A stretch of DNA of 64,000 nt from Stentor roeselii (GCA_006503475.1 RSEH01000164.1:45163-109162), one strand, 5' to 3'. Positions 32,475 through 43,148 are shown, counted from the stretch's first letter. The notes: generated by a model from the letters alone, not told the origin. Translations and numbers: made by a program.

Positions 32475-33080
32475 ATGGATTTAAAAAGCCTATCAAAGGA
32501 GTCAACAGAAAGTCAGAGTTACTACCCAAACATAACAATGTCAGAAGCCAATTCAAAATCCGAGTTCTCATCAAATCCAAAAATTTCAGGAAACTATTTT
32601 TATCCAAAAGACTCTTTCAAAATTTCTCATGAACCTTCACTTCCTGAGTTATCATCACTAGACTGGGAGATGAGGGCCTTGGAAGAGATTTTGAATGATG
32701 TGTCTTTAATGAAGAAGACCTGCTGTCACATTATTTCTCAAATAAATAAAAAGGATAAGGAAAAATTCAAGAAAAAAACTATTTTGAAGGACATCACCTC
32801 GACTTGCAAAAGAAATAAAAAGAAAATCAGAAAGGCCAAGTGCAAGCTACAAAACCACGAAGACAGAATAATTGCAATTGAAAGAACTTTAAACACTCTA
32901 GATTTCAGGTTTTCCTCTTCAAAATCACCAAAGTTTCAAAAAAATTTCCTTAAAAAAGGAGCCACTGCTGTGCCACGAGTCTCTCCTTCAAGTCCTCTAG
33001 TAAACCTCTCTCTAACCAGCAAAAAATCAATAAAATCTTCTCCCTCACATCCCCAAATGAGACATCACAACCTAATCTAA
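32475..33080 (+). CDS. Hypothetical protein with central coiled coil
   Basis: 201 residues. The N-terminal 65 residues are Ser/Pro-rich and probably disordered. Residues about 66-145 form a charged helical stretch (WEMRALEEILNDVSLMKKTC; KKIRKAKCKLQNHEDRIIAI) suggesting a coiled coil. The C-terminus is basic and Ser-rich. No domain recognised. Confidence 0.6.
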   Translation: MDLKSLSKESTESQSYYPNITMSEANSKSEFSSNPKISGNYFYPKDSFKISHEPSLPELSSLDWEMRALEEILNDVSLMKKTCCHIISQINKKDKEKFKKKTILKDITSTCKRNKKKIRKAKCKLQNHEDRIIAIERTLNTLDFRFSSSKSPKFQKNFLKKGATAVPRVSPSSPLVNLSLTSKKSIKSSPSHPQMRHHNLI

Positions 33081-33192
33081 ATTCCTAAAATAAAAAATCC
33101 ACTTTTCCAAAATTCCAAAATTCCAAAAAAACCTTTTCTTCAACTTCTTCAATTCTCAACCTTTTCATTATTTTCCCCAACATGTAGTAAAA

Positions 33193-34029
33193 ATGACGAC
33201 CTCTCCAGGCAACTCTTTACGAAAGTCCTTCGGAAGTTTAATGAACAAAATTTCAAGCCGGACTTCTCTTGACGGTTCCGAAGAGACGAAACAAGTAAAG
33301 CTTAACACCCTGCCTTGCTTTGCCTGTTCATCAAAAGGAAAAAAGAACATCCAATGCCGAGGCTGCAGTAAAATTGCCTGCATTTTGCACTCAAGCGTGA
33401 CAAGTATCGGAAACTCAGAGCGTTCCTGCGATGAATGCGTCAGATGGTCCCTGGTGCAGGACCTGGCTTCAAGCGACGAGATCAAAGACAAGATTTCAAG
33501 CGAGATTCAAGAAACAATGGGAAAAAGAGACGAATTGACCAAACTTCTCAATAAACAAAACACAAAAGTCAGGAATTTGCAAAATGAAGCAAAAGAAACT
33601 AAAGAAAGGTCTGAAAGAGAAAAAGATTTACTTGTCAATCAACTTATCACTCTTCAAAAGGAAAATAAAAATTTGGAATATGAATGTAATAACTGGGAAA
33701 GTCAAGGTAAAGTTTTTAGTGATAATCATGAAAGGAATTTAAAGAATTTGGAAAGAACTTCTGAGGAAGCTCAGCATTTAAAGATCAATGTTGATGAAAT
33801 GATTAAGGAAAGGACGGTGTTGCTTTCTAATCTTAATGAACTTAGAGATTTTATCAGGCTTCAGGTGCCTGTCAGGATAATAAAAAAAATAGTCTGTGGA
33901 AAATGTTATATCAATGTTCAGAACTCTTTCGCCTCAAACTTCAAAAATGTTGCTCCAGTGAAAGTCGAGCAGGCTTCAACCAAAGCTCCACAAAAGAAAG
34001 GAGCCTGTGCATCTTGTGAGATATTCTAA
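33193..34029 (+). CDS. Zinc-finger coiled-coil protein with possible C-terminal CaaX box
   Basis: 278 residues. Residues about 38-85 carry a Cys/His cluster (CFACSSKGKKNIQCRGCSK ... CILH ... CDEC) like a divergent FYVE/PHD-type zinc finger with four CxxC pairs. Residues about 95-230 form a long coiled coil. A second CxxC-type pair (CGKC) follows near 235. The protein ends CASCEIF; the last four residues (C-E-I-F) fit a CaaX prenylation motif with Phe at X, the adjacent Cys being a possible palmitoylation site. A membrane-associated adaptor is a reasonable inference. The basic RRHC motif of true FYVE domains is not seen. Confidence 0.65.
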   Translation: MTTSPGNSLRKSFGSLMNKISSRTSLDGSEETKQVKLNTLPCFACSSKGKKNIQCRGCSKIACILHSSVTSIGNSERSCDECVRWSLVQDLASSDEIKDKISSEIQETMGKRDELTKLLNKQNTKVRNLQNEAKETKERSEREKDLLVNQLITLQKENKNLEYECNNWESQGKVFSDNHERNLKNLERTSEEAQHLKINVDEMIKERTVLLSNLNELRDFIRLQVPVRIIKKIVCGKCYINVQNSFASNFKNVAPVKVEQASTKAPQKKGACASCEIF

Positions 34030-34150
34030 ATCTTTAAAGTTATTTAACATGATTGACAGAAATTTCCTCATTCCTCAAACCCTTAACCCGAAATTTTTAC
34101 CATAACTTTATTATACCTAAGATTTTATCTCAGAATAAACATGGTTATAA

Positions 34151-35923
34151 ATGGTAAAAAAAGTAGTCGATAATGACGATCTTCGAGACGGTCCAATTCG
34201 AGACAGGTCCTGCACAGACATGTTATTTTGCTTGTTTTTCTTAGCGTTCATCACAGCGATGTGCTACATCGGGTACTACGGGTACCTCCACGGGGACCCC
34301 AACGCCGTGATCTACCCGTACGACTCAGCCGGGAACCAATGCGGAAGACCAGGACATGTGACAGCCGGGTACCCTTATGTTTACTTTTTGAACCCTTTTA
34401 ACCCGGATTCGAAGAAATGGAAGGCCTGTGTCGATCACTGCCCAAGCAATAATGGAACAACGTACAGCTGCTATGTGACCAAATGGGTCACATCATGTGA
34501 CTTCACTGTTGACCCTTCAGGCAACTCGACTGGCTCACAGATTAGCTTCTCTCCTGTTGAGTCTATGGAAATGTTTGAAAGACTTTGCATGCCTACTGCA
34601 ACGAATGAGTATTTCAGCTCTTATATTGGGAAGACTGAAATGATGAGTGCTGGATCTGATATTATTAGAACACGGTGGGTTATTTTAGGTACTCTTGGAG
34701 TGGGCTTGGTTGTGTCGGTTGTTTATCTCATGCTCATGAGGTACTTGGTTGGATATATAGTCTGGTTGACAATCCTCGCCATAATAATTCTGCTATCGCT
34801 ATTCGGAGGTTACTATACAAGAAAGCTTTTCGATGATATCAACCCCGTACACGACGATACATTAAGAATAAAATACTGGGCGATTTCAATCATTTGTTAC
34901 ATCTTTGCATTCTTGATGATCCTTATAACTTATTGTCTTCGCAAAAGCATCGAACTCGCAGTGGCGATAATGAAAAGTGCTACAATCTTCCTAGATGACT
35001 TGTTTTCTATCATCGTTGTTCCGATCATTTTCTTCATCGTAAGCACTGGTGTCTATGTGCTCTGGGTGGCTGCTGTTATTTATGTCTACTCATCTGGCAC
35101 TATGGTTTTAGATGAACATGCGAATGTGATTGCCAAGTTTCAACATGATGAGAAGTTGAAATACGCGATTTACTTTGAAGTTGGAGGAATCATTTGGATC
35201 AATAGCTTTAAAATCGCACTTTTGCAGTATGTTGTTTCTTTTGCATGCTGTGTCTGGTACTTTACTAAGGATAAGTCAAATTTACATGCACCTATTCGAA
35301 GAGGGATCACCAGTGGATTAATTTATCATATGGGGTCTTTGGCTTTTGGATCGTTTTTGTTGAGTCTTGTTATTGTGGTCAAGTGGGCTTTGGTTATTCT
35401 GTCTAAAGTCACTCCAGTTCCAAAAGGAGCAAATGAAGTGACCGGGTTTCTGTGCAACTGCTGTGTTTGCTGTGTTAATTGTTTAGAAAGATTTGTCAAC
35501 TTTTTAGATCATCAAGCTTACATCAGAATTGCTTTAACTGGAGAAAGTTTCTGCACTGCAGCCCAAAATGCTTTTGAAACAATGGCTGCTAATGCAGGGA
35601 GATTTGCTGCCTTGGGAGGGATTAACTACCTTTTTAACTTCTTAGGAAAAGTAGTGATTACAGTTGGAACGACCTACGCAGGATTCTTTTACATCACTCA
35701 TTCAGAAGAGTTCAATTCATCCATTTACTCACCGATGGGTCCTACAGTGGTCTTTGCGATCTCAAGTTACCTAGTATCAGCCCTATTCATGGGTGTCTAC
35801 GAAACAGCAGCAGATACAATAATCCAGACCTTTATTCTCGACGAGAAAATGCACGGAAACGAGCCATTATTTGCTCCAGAGCCAATAAAAGATTTCGTAA
35901 AAGAATACGGGAAAGAAGAGTAG
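34151..35923 (+). CDS. Choline transporter-like protein (SLC44 family)
   Basis: 590 residues, a typical length for the family. The N-terminus has the SLC44 start: a short cytosolic tail, DRSCTDMLFCLFFLAF as the first membrane segment, then GDPNAVIYPYDSAGNQCG. A large Cys-containing extracellular loop follows (about 60-170), then roughly nine further hydrophobic segments. The C-terminal region has the conserved stretch before the last membrane helix and a hydrophilic tail (VYETAADTIIQTFILDEKMH). The family transports choline or ethanolamine for phospholipid synthesis at plasma or mitochondrial membranes. The 5' ~400 bp are clearly richer in G and C than neighbouring DNA. It ends 20 bp from the stop of a convergent gene. 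Confidence 0.9.
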   Translation: MVKKVVDNDDLRDGPIRDRSCTDMLFCLFFLAFITAMCYIGYYGYLHGDPNAVIYPYDSAGNQCGRPGHVTAGYPYVYFLNPFNPDSKKWKACVDHCPSNNGTTYSCYVTKWVTSCDFTVDPSGNSTGSQISFSPVESMEMFERLCMPTATNEYFSSYIGKTEMMSAGSDIIRTRWVILGTLGVGLVVSVVYLMLMRYLVGYIVWLTILAIIILLSLFGGYYTRKLFDDINPVHDDTLRIKYWAISIICYIFAFLMILITYCLRKSIELAVAIMKSATIFLDDLFSIIVVPIIFFIVSTGVYVLWVAAVIYVYSSGTMVLDEHANVIAKFQHDEKLKYAIYFEVGGIIWINSFKIALLQYVVSFACCVWYFTKDKSNLHAPIRRGITSGLIYHMGSLAFGSFLLSLVIVVKWALVILSKVTPVPKGANEVTGFLCNCCVCCVNCLERFVNFLDHQAYIRIALTGESFCTAAQNAFETMAANAGRFAALGGINYLFNFLGKVVITVGTTYAGFFYITHSEEFNSSIYSPMGPTVVFAISSYLVSALFMGVYETAADTIIQTFILDEKMHGNEPLFAPEPIKDFVKEYGKEE

Positions 35924-35943
35924 TTATTAGAATAACATCACTA

Positions 35944-36513
35944 TTAATAACTCGACTCATACTCACTCTGCTTCCTCAGCAGTAAATTAGTAAAGTCTTC
36001 ATGAAGGTCAGAGTTTTCATCACCAAAAACACTCTGCAACTCGACTAAAGCTCTTTCTTTACTGATCGCCTTATCATTAAGCTTCTTAACGTAACTTAAA
36101 AACAAAGCAAAAGTCTCATAACTCAACCTATTTCTCGCATCTTTGAAAAAGTTTTTCCCATCAACAGATCCAGATTTCGGTGAAAAAACCGAATATTTCA
36201 CAGGGATTCTTGAAAAACTCTCAGAAGACGATAAAGACTTTTTCAAGTTTTCCTTAAAAGTTCTAAGTTTCACGTTTTTCGCTTGTTGAACTGCTAAAGT
36301 TTGAGTTAAGTTTTCGTTTTCTTTTTCAAGAGACAAGATTTTTGATTCATTTGAAGCAAGGTCTTTCTTGATTTTGATTAATTCTGATTCGATTTTGATT
36401 AGTTCTCTTTCTGTCGCTTGAGAAATCTCAATTTCTTTCAGTTCCCAAGCTTCGATGAAAAGTTTAAAAGCTTCTTGTCTTTGTTCTGAATATTTTTTAC
36501 TGTCAGAGTTCAT
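35944..36513 (-). CDS. Coiled-coil protein
   Basis: 189 residues from an ATG at 36511-36513 (a TTG lies directly upstream). Residues about 15-100 form a coiled coil (ELIKIESELIKIKKDLASNE; KILSLEKENENLTQTLAVQQ). The C-terminal half is less repetitive and may fold (RLSYETFALFLSYVKKLNDK). Function unknown. Convergent with the SLC44 gene. Confidence 0.65.
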   Translation of the reverse strand: MNSDSKKYSEQRQEAFKLFIEAWELKEIEISQATERELIKIESELIKIKKDLASNESKILSLEKENENLTQTLAVQQAKNVKLRTFKENLKKSLSSSESFSRIPVKYSVFSPKSGSVDGKNFFKDARNRLSYETFALFLSYVKKLNDKAISKERALVELQSVFGDENSDLHEDFTNLLLRKQSEYESSY

Positions 36514-36557
36514 CAATTAAATATAAACTAATGTGAAGATGTTTACAACTAAATTAT

Positions 36558-37064
36558 TCAATGATAAGATAAGTTCAATTTTCCCAAGTTTTTCTTGATT
36601 CTTGTGAGAAGTCTTTTTGATTCTAAGAAAAGAGGACTTTTTAGATCCTCTGATGTTTTTTCGAAGTTTCTTAGAATTCGGTTTAGGTCGTTTTCGATTA
36701 TCTTTTGGTAAGCGACTGGGGAAAATATTTGACTGTGAAGGTCGATGGGATCTGGAGGTATCGAAGATTGAGAAATTTTTGGACGTTTGGAATGAATTGC
36801 TCGTGTTGTTGAGTTTGGACTCTTAGGAGAAGATAAACTTGGAAGTAGTAAATGGGTGTTGAGGATACTTTTGACTTTTAACTTCTTGGTTTTCATTGAA
36901 ATTTTTGATGGGTTTGAGTCTTTAGCATGAGAGTGTGTGGATGAGTCAACATGAATCTGACTTACTTTAATCTTTTTTTCAATCGGAATGAGATTCTGAA
37001 AAATCGAATAATTTTTTCCTATTCTCATACAAGATTTGAACCGTCTAGAAAATTGTGTTTCCAT
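36558..37064 (-). CDS. Hypothetical basic protein
   Basis: 168 residues, Ser/Lys/Pro-rich in the middle (residues 40-110). A C-terminal helical segment follows (SPVAYQKIIENDLNRILRNF). No domain recognised. It is followed on the same strand, 44 bp downstream, by the coiled-coil gene at 36513. Confidence 0.55.
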   Translation of the reverse strand: METQFSRRFKSCMRIGKNYSIFQNLIPIEKKIKVSQIHVDSSTHSHAKDSNPSKISMKTKKLKVKSILNTHLLLPSLSSPKSPNSTTRAIHSKRPKISQSSIPPDPIDLHSQIFSPVAYQKIIENDLNRILRNFEKTSEDLKSPLFLESKRLLTRIKKNLGKLNLSYH

Positions 37065-37261
37065 TACTTAAACAATCAATTATTTATTTCCCAGAATTAA
37101 ATTCCTAATCCTTTAAATTTCGAAACTCAAAAATATCCATAATAAAAAAAATAATAACACCTCGATAACAACCTAATCCAATAATAAGAAAATACTAAAC
37201 CCTAAAAATATCCTCATTATTCCCTTACAACGACATAAACCACAATATTTCAATAATATAA

Positions 37262-37948
37262 ATGGGTAACTCGTATAATTCCTTCCAAATCCTGAGTCCA
37301 AATCGCTCAATAAACACTACCTCAACCCCTTCTCTTCAAATCCAAGCAGCAATATCCTCCAAATACTCCAGCCCGAATCCAAGACTATCCCAAAGCGAGC
37401 TTTCCCTAATCGACACTTCTTACTATTCATTCAAGCCCCAAGGCAAGGTCTGTTCAACTGAATCCTTTTCCTCAATATTCTGGATAAGTCGAAATTACCC
37501 CGTTTTGATGAAATTCAAGTCAGGAGTCCTTACATTGAAGTCAGAATTCGATTGTTTCATACCCGATGAAGACTGTTTGACCTACTTCAAAACTTTAAAC
37601 TTTTTAAAATCTAATGTTTTGGACTACTCTGAAAAAATTCAAGATGATGTCGTTTTGGTCAGTCTTCGAATAAAAAAAAGAATCCTGGCAAAGGAAACTG
37701 ACCTTTTAATTGCTTTTAAAACATATAAAAGTGCTGGGGTTTATTTTGTGGGAAGAAGTTTCAAAGGAAAATCCAGTGAATTGAGTTTCGAGGTTTTAGG
37801 ATTTTCTGCTGTGAGAGATGCGGCGAATTTGAAGACTCGAGTGTTTTGTTTGGCTCAGGTGGAAAGATGTGACTGGATGACGAGAAAATGGATTATTTCT
37901 TGGTTTGATGACATCGTTCATGCTATGCATACTTATTTGTCCAGATGA
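37262..37948 (+). CDS. Hypothetical MGN-start protein
   Basis: 228 residues, ATG to TGA. MGNS at the N-terminus is compatible with N-myristoylation. Residues 10-60 are Ser-rich and probably disordered. The remaining ~165 residues are well mixed and may be one globular domain (FWISRNYPVLMKFKSGVLTL; DDVVLVSLRIKKRILAKETD; AGVYFVGRSFKGKSSELSFE). No family recognised. Confidence 0.65.
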   Translation: MGNSYNSFQILSPNRSINTTSTPSLQIQAAISSKYSSPNPRLSQSELSLIDTSYYSFKPQGKVCSTESFSSIFWISRNYPVLMKFKSGVLTLKSEFDCFIPDEDCLTYFKTLNFLKSNVLDYSEKIQDDVVLVSLRIKKRILAKETDLLIAFKTYKSAGVYFVGRSFKGKSSELSFEVLGFSAVRDAANLKTRVFCLAQVERCDWMTRKWIISWFDDIVHAMHTYLSR

Positions 37949-39314
37949 GTAAATAATCTTGAAATAAAGGGTAAATCTTTGTAAGTTGCTTTGGAACTTG
38001 AAGGATTAAATTATTGAGTTAAGTTTTGTTTAGGAAAATGATTTGCTTTGAGGAATAATGAAAAGTTTTAAGTTCTAAATTAATTTTAGAGGGTAATGGA
38101 AAGAAATTTGGGGTAATAGATTAGAGGTAAGTTTTAGTATTAATGGTGGTGATAAAAAGAAATCGAACCTGATATTTGATAGGAGGAATTAGGAGACCCT
38201 AGGTGACTTATTTAAACCCGAAATCATTCAAGAGCTTGACGAAATTAATTAGATATAGTGATAAATACAGTATCGGCCAATATTATTTAAAAGAAGAAAT
38301 CCTTGACTATCAATTTAAAATAAGTAAGAATAAACACTGATTTATTGAGGAACATAAGGAAACCCACACTTAGGGAGATGATAAGCCTGGATGATGAGCA
38401 ACTATTTTAGTCATGAAAGTTAAGTCCTAAACTTCACAGATTAAGACAGATTACCGTCAAAGCATAAGAATTCAGACATTAGCAATTCCTTGGATTTTCA
38501 ATTCTAAGGTTTAGCTTTGGAAAAATTCATAAACTATTTATAAGCAATCCCTTAGACTTTTCTAGCATCAATGCAAGATAGGTGAAATCATCTAAACTAA
38601 CATCTGCAAAAGGTTCTTAAATCCCAGATGGAAAATACTGATGAAAAACATAACCCACCCTATACATGTCAATTTTTATAATAAAAGATGAAAATCTAGG
38701 CTTAATTTATTGAATCGGAAGATAGGCTCTTGAAATCTTTAGAATAACATATAATTTCCTGAATTTTCCTCAAAAGAAAAGTTCTGAAGCCTTAGAGAGA
38801 ATGAATTTCATTAAATTTCCGTCCTTTATTTCCTTTATAACTTAAGAATGGAATTAAGTTCTAAGCCAACTCAAGAAAATATTTAAATAAATCTCAAGTA
38901 AGACAATAAAGTTTTATCTTCATGCTCTTAGTTATAAACCTTAATTCCTTTAATTTTATAAAAGCAGGTTCATCAAATAGAAACTAAAACTTTTCTTATT
39001 GAAACCTTTGATTAACTTTACATTTTCATATAGAAGATTTAAAGTATATTTAACTCTCCAGTTTTCAACCAAATATCTCTCTGATTATTCATATATTATT
39101 TAATCCTTCGTCATCTTGCCTATCAACCCAGCGACGTCCAAATGATGAAAATCACTAAAACCCTAAAAAATCTGAAAGACTCTAATTTAAGTCCTGATCA
39201 TGTAAAAAACAAAAAATCCATTTAGTCTTTTAAAATCATTAAATCATTTCTCATCGAAATTCATTTTTGAAAGTAATTATATAATTTTAATTGTTTTAGT
39301 TGGTCATAAAATAA
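37949..39314. other. Long ORF-free region
   Basis: About 1.4 kb without any frame above 60 codons, less AT-rich than the pure spacers at 19 kb or 42 kb. It may contain decayed coding sequence, since it abuts a clear desaturase pseudogene, but no source gene could be identified. No tRNA seen. Confidence 0.45.
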
Positions 39315-40500
39315 ATGGATACCAGTAAAAGACTCAGTGAGAAAATGGCTTCTTTGAGTTAGACGTCGCTTTATTCAGCTCTTAACTTAAATCCTTACAA
39401 CGAGTTTCTAGCGAGGAGGATTAAAAATGAAAATATAACCTAAGCCAAATAAATCATTCAGGAGGTCCGATAGCGATTTCCCTGATCTTAAAGATCTGAC
39501 CTGGCTATTCGAGTCTCATCTACTCTATTCCATGAAGAGCATCGAAAGGTCTTATCAGAATTAGATACTTTTCAGTTTATCACGGAAATAATCCCTCAGC
39601 ATCTAAACTAAGGAAGAAATCTTCCAATTTTACAAAAGAACAAACAACGATGATACTAAGTGGAGCAGGATTGGGGAAATAATGTGCCTGAACGCGTTTT
39701 AGAGATAATTATTTTTTTTGCCCTGATAACTAGTCAAGTTGTTCAGCTTTAGAAAGGTAATGGGATTGCATTTTTACAATGTTTCTTATTTACTGCATCT
39801 TTTGAGTTGACTAGATGGAAAATATTAATCAATTTGGAGTGAGATTAATCTGCGAATTAATCGACTGGTGAAGGATTCAGGATTTGATTTATACTTGGAG
39901 CCATTGTCAGTTAATCAGCCATCCTTGCTATGAAATATCATGGAAATGACCTATCAGTACCTACTACTATGGGAACAGTCTCGGTGGCTCCTTATATTAG
40001 ACATTTATTTTGTGATTACCTGGTTAAGGTCTTCCTTTAGTCCCTATTAGTCATAAAATTGCCTATCTTGCAGGGATTGAATTTTCATTTCTTTTCAGCT
40101 TCGGTAACATAAATCCCTGATCGATAGTCCTTTAAGATTTTCTTCATTTCCTCGTTGCTCATAGTTTTTCTGTCATCTCGATATACATTTTCTTAGTATT
40201 TTTCATTATTTTTACTCAAATTTTCAGAATGTTCCTGATAAGTTTGAGCAACTAGACTAAATTCTTCATTCGCCAATTAAAATATCGGATGATGTCACTT
40301 CTAGTAATCTTTCTTGTTTTCCTCACTGAAGTACAACATCTATCTTCAGCCCTTTAGTTTCCTATTTTGAATCAATATTAGTTTGAAACACACCTATTAG
40401 AAGTTAAAAAAAAATTTGCAATAATATTGGGTGAGCTATTGACTAACTCATTGTCATTTGAACTCACCTTGCAAGATTCTTAGGATTTAAGAAAATTTTC
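39315..40500 (+). pseudogene. Decayed front-end desaturase copy (cytochrome b5-fatty acid desaturase)
   Basis: This stretch is colinear with the intact desaturase at 40822-42153 but riddled with stops and frameshifts. Matching landmarks: 39452-39469 (NHSGGP against NHPGGP of the heme-binding motif); 39508-39520 (FESH against FESHH) after a one-base frameshift; a match to the SWWRVIEL region near 39655-39690; a match to SRKWWINRLG near 39810-39840; 39919-39935 (SHPCYE against GHHCYP of the second His box); and the region of QIEHH near 40375-40393. The His boxes themselves are damaged. Start and end are approximate. It is a tandem duplicate that lost function long enough ago to accumulate many changes. 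Confidence 0.85.
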
Positions 40501-40821
40501 CTTCTAGAAATGAATATATTCAAATAAAAATTCAACAAATTGGTCTGGAGAATTAACTTAAATGGTAATAATATCTATTTCTAAGGTTTAAATCTCGATA
40601 AAAAGCTAAATATCCAGCTTTTATTCATATTTTGTTGAGTTTATCTCACAGAGATTTAAATCTTTTGAATGCTGATCAAAATTTTATAACAAAAGAGGGT
40701 CATAAAACAACCCGATTACCTGTCTTTTCAATAAAAACACTTTCCAGTGACTTAGGTATTTAATTTCAAAGGAAATTTGAATTATATGAAAAATTTAATG
40801 GTTTGGCGAATAATATATAAA
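40501..40821. other. Spacer between pseudogene and intact desaturase
   Basis: About 320 bp, AT-rich, without a recognised feature. It should contain the promoter of the desaturase. Confidence 0.4.
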
Positions 40822-42153
40822 ATGGAAAAGGTTACTGTCGAAAACTCCAGAGGTAGCTCAAAAGAGGCCAAAACACAGGCCAAATTAAGCAATCCTCAAG
40901 AAATCGAAGATAACCGTCTTATAACCTTGATCCACAACAAGTACTACGACCTGACCGAATTCAATCATCCAGGAGGTCCAGTAGCGATGGCCTTGATCGC
41001 AAATCGTGACGGAACCGTCATGTTCGAGTCCCATCACCTCTGTTCTTCAATCGACATCGAGAAAATTCTATCAAAATACGAACTTTTGATCCCTCCTAAA
41101 AAAGAAATAAAACCCACAAATATCTACAATTGGGAAAAGACAAAATCGTCGAAATTCACTCAAGAACTGAAGCAATTAGCTAAAAAAGAGATAGGAACGA
41201 ATATTAAATGTAGCTGGTGGAGGGTTATTGAGTTAATCTTGATGACTTTAGCAGCTTTATCACAATTAATTGCATTTAAAGAAGGACATTGGTATAGTTT
41301 GTTTACCTTTCCGTTGGTTTTCTGGATTTTCAGCATGCACTTCTTCCATGACGGGACCCACTTCGCGATAAGTAGAAAATGGTGGATAAATCGATTAGGT
41401 GGAGACCTTGGCTTTAGCTTATGCACTCCTTATATCTGGTATCATCAACATGTCATCGGCCATCACTGTTACCCGAACATTCCAGGGAAAGACCCAGACC
41501 TTTATCATGCGCCGAAGATAATTCGTCATTCAAGTGACGTGAGACATCAAAAGCCTCACTTGTATCAGACAGTCACCTTTGTGATTTCCTGGCTTTTAGG
41601 AGTGCCCATGAGTCTTAACTGGAACAGTATGAAGCAAGCTTTGAACTATCCTTCTTTTAACAGAACGATTCCATTTGCGAATACCAAGAACTTGAATAAT
41701 AAAAGTTTGGTTTTCAGGTTTATTTGCAACTTTACTTTTAATATTGTGATGCCTTTAGCCTTTCATGGACTTACTGTAAAAGGGATTATTTTTGCAGTGG
41801 TTCCTGTGTACTTGTTCTCGTTGTTTTTCATGATTTCTTCGCAGATTAATCATTTGACTCCTCATACTACTGAGCAGTTTGATGAGAATTACTTTGTTCA
41901 TCAGGTTTTGACTTCGCAAGATGTTTCTACTGGGAATTATTTACTTTATTTGTTTACTGGAGGACTCAATATGCAGATTGAACATCACTTGTTCCCGAGT
42001 ATGAACCATTGCCATTTGAGGAAACTTGTTCCTGGAGTCAAGGAACTTTGTAGGAAACATGGGATCAGATATTATGAAAGCACTAGTCTTTGGAGTGCAC
42101 TTTGCTTGCATGTTGATCATCTTCGGAAGTATTCGGTTAAGGAACAAGTTTAA
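40822..42153 (+). CDS. Front-end fatty acid desaturase with N-terminal cytochrome b5 domain
   Basis: 443 residues from the ATG at 40822. An upstream in-frame ATG at 40777 would add 15 residues, but the AAAATGG context and b5 alignment favour 40822. Cytochrome b5 domain: HPGG at 49-52 and a second heme His at 71-72 (FESHH). Desaturase His boxes: HDGTH at 176-180, HVIGHH at 210-215, and QIEHH at 385-389, where Gln replaces the first His as in delta-5/delta-6/delta-8 front-end enzymes. Hydrophobic segments lie between boxes 1 and 3 as expected for an ER-membrane diiron enzyme. It introduces a double bond between an existing one and the carboxyl end of a polyunsaturated acyl chain, with electrons from the fused b5. 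Regiospecificity cannot be read. A decayed copy lies directly upstream. Confidence 0.92.
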   Translation: MEKVTVENSRGSSKEAKTQAKLSNPQEIEDNRLITLIHNKYYDLTEFNHPGGPVAMALIANRDGTVMFESHHLCSSIDIEKILSKYELLIPPKKEIKPTNIYNWEKTKSSKFTQELKQLAKKEIGTNIKCSWWRVIELILMTLAALSQLIAFKEGHWYSLFTFPLVFWIFSMHFFHDGTHFAISRKWWINRLGGDLGFSLCTPYIWYHQHVIGHHCYPNIPGKDPDLYHAPKIIRHSSDVRHQKPHLYQTVTFVISWLLGVPMSLNWNSMKQALNYPSFNRTIPFANTKNLNNKSLVFRFICNFTFNIVMPLAFHGLTVKGIIFAVVPVYLFSLFFMISSQINHLTPHTTEQFDENYFVHQVLTSQDVSTGNYLLYLFTGGLNMQIEHHLFPSMNHCHLRKLVPGVKELCRKHGIRYYESTSLWSALCLHVDHLRKYSVKEQV

Positions 42154-43148
42154 TTAAATTAGAATAGTTTTTTTTTTTTGAAGTTTTTATAGGATTGTTT
42201 CATATATTTCCTACCAAATCTCATTTAGTTTTCATTCAACACAGCGAAGTCTCTTAACCGTATGAGCTTAGTCTACTGTTGTATGATTTATATTGCTTGC
42301 ATAATTTCTCAAAAGAAGCATCAGCCTAAGTTATAGATGATTCCAGAGACGTAATTTACAAAGAAAATTATTAATATACTATTTTTTTGGTTTTAGTATT
42401 AGGCAATACAATTCATTGAGAAAATTTCGCTAATTTACTTCGCCTCATAGACAGAATTAATTCTTTTTTGCACAAAATATTTTTTTAGATAGAATAGCTA
42501 TATTACAAGAATAATAGCATTCATAGGCACCAATTCAATTTTTGTTATGGTAATATGGTATTTTTAGATTCTATTAATATATATTTTTTAGATTGATACT
42601 TAATGATAGATTTTTACAATATTAAATCAAAATTATGAGAACATATTAGCAAATTAATATAATTCAAGAGGAGTATATATAATTACCAGTTCTATAGTTT
42701 TAATTTATAATTAATAATATGAATGGAGTAGTTTTTATTGATAGAGTAAAGTAAGTTAAATGCTATCAACCAAACAAATATTCAAAAATATATATTATAT
42801 AATCCTTAACAAGTTTTTAAGTACACATCAATGCAATTCAGAAAATGAATTATAAATTTATTGAGATTATATATAAACCATTTTCATTAATCAGTTAAAT
42901 AATATTACATAGAAATTAGTTAATCAACCTCAAGTAGTGTACTTTATCAAGTAAAGGTACTACAACTTGTTCTTAAATGCTTATATGAAATATGCATAAT
43001 ATTGAAAATTGTTTAATTACTGATTAATCTATATTTACAAATGCAACTGCCATTATAATCATCTTTAAAATTGAATAATATCCATATAAAAACCGATCAA
43101 ATTCTGTAAATTAACCCACAAAGCAATTACAAAAAAACATTATCCATT
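42154..43148. other. ORF-free AT-rich spacer
   Basis: About 1 kb of very AT-rich DNA between two convergent stops. No frame, RNA gene or repeat seen, although the flanking genes elsewhere in the window are tightly packed. Confidence 0.5.

Noticed and set aside
12640-37951. TGA as a tryptophan codon (Blepharisma-like code) extending genes that stop with TGA
   Set aside because: Long proteins here use only TGG for Trp and contain no in-frame TGA; the extensions past the TGAs at 13111 and 37946 add only short tails without recognisable features.
38638-38672. A kinase-like snippet (KILMKNITHP followed by VNFY-like residues)
   Set aside because: Only about 12 residues resemble a kinase helix C/beta-4 region, surrounded by stops; too short to call a pseudogene.
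40777-40821. Upstream ATG adding 15 residues to the desaturase
   Set aside because: The added residues resemble translated AT-rich leader, and the second ATG has the better context and matches the start of the decayed copy.
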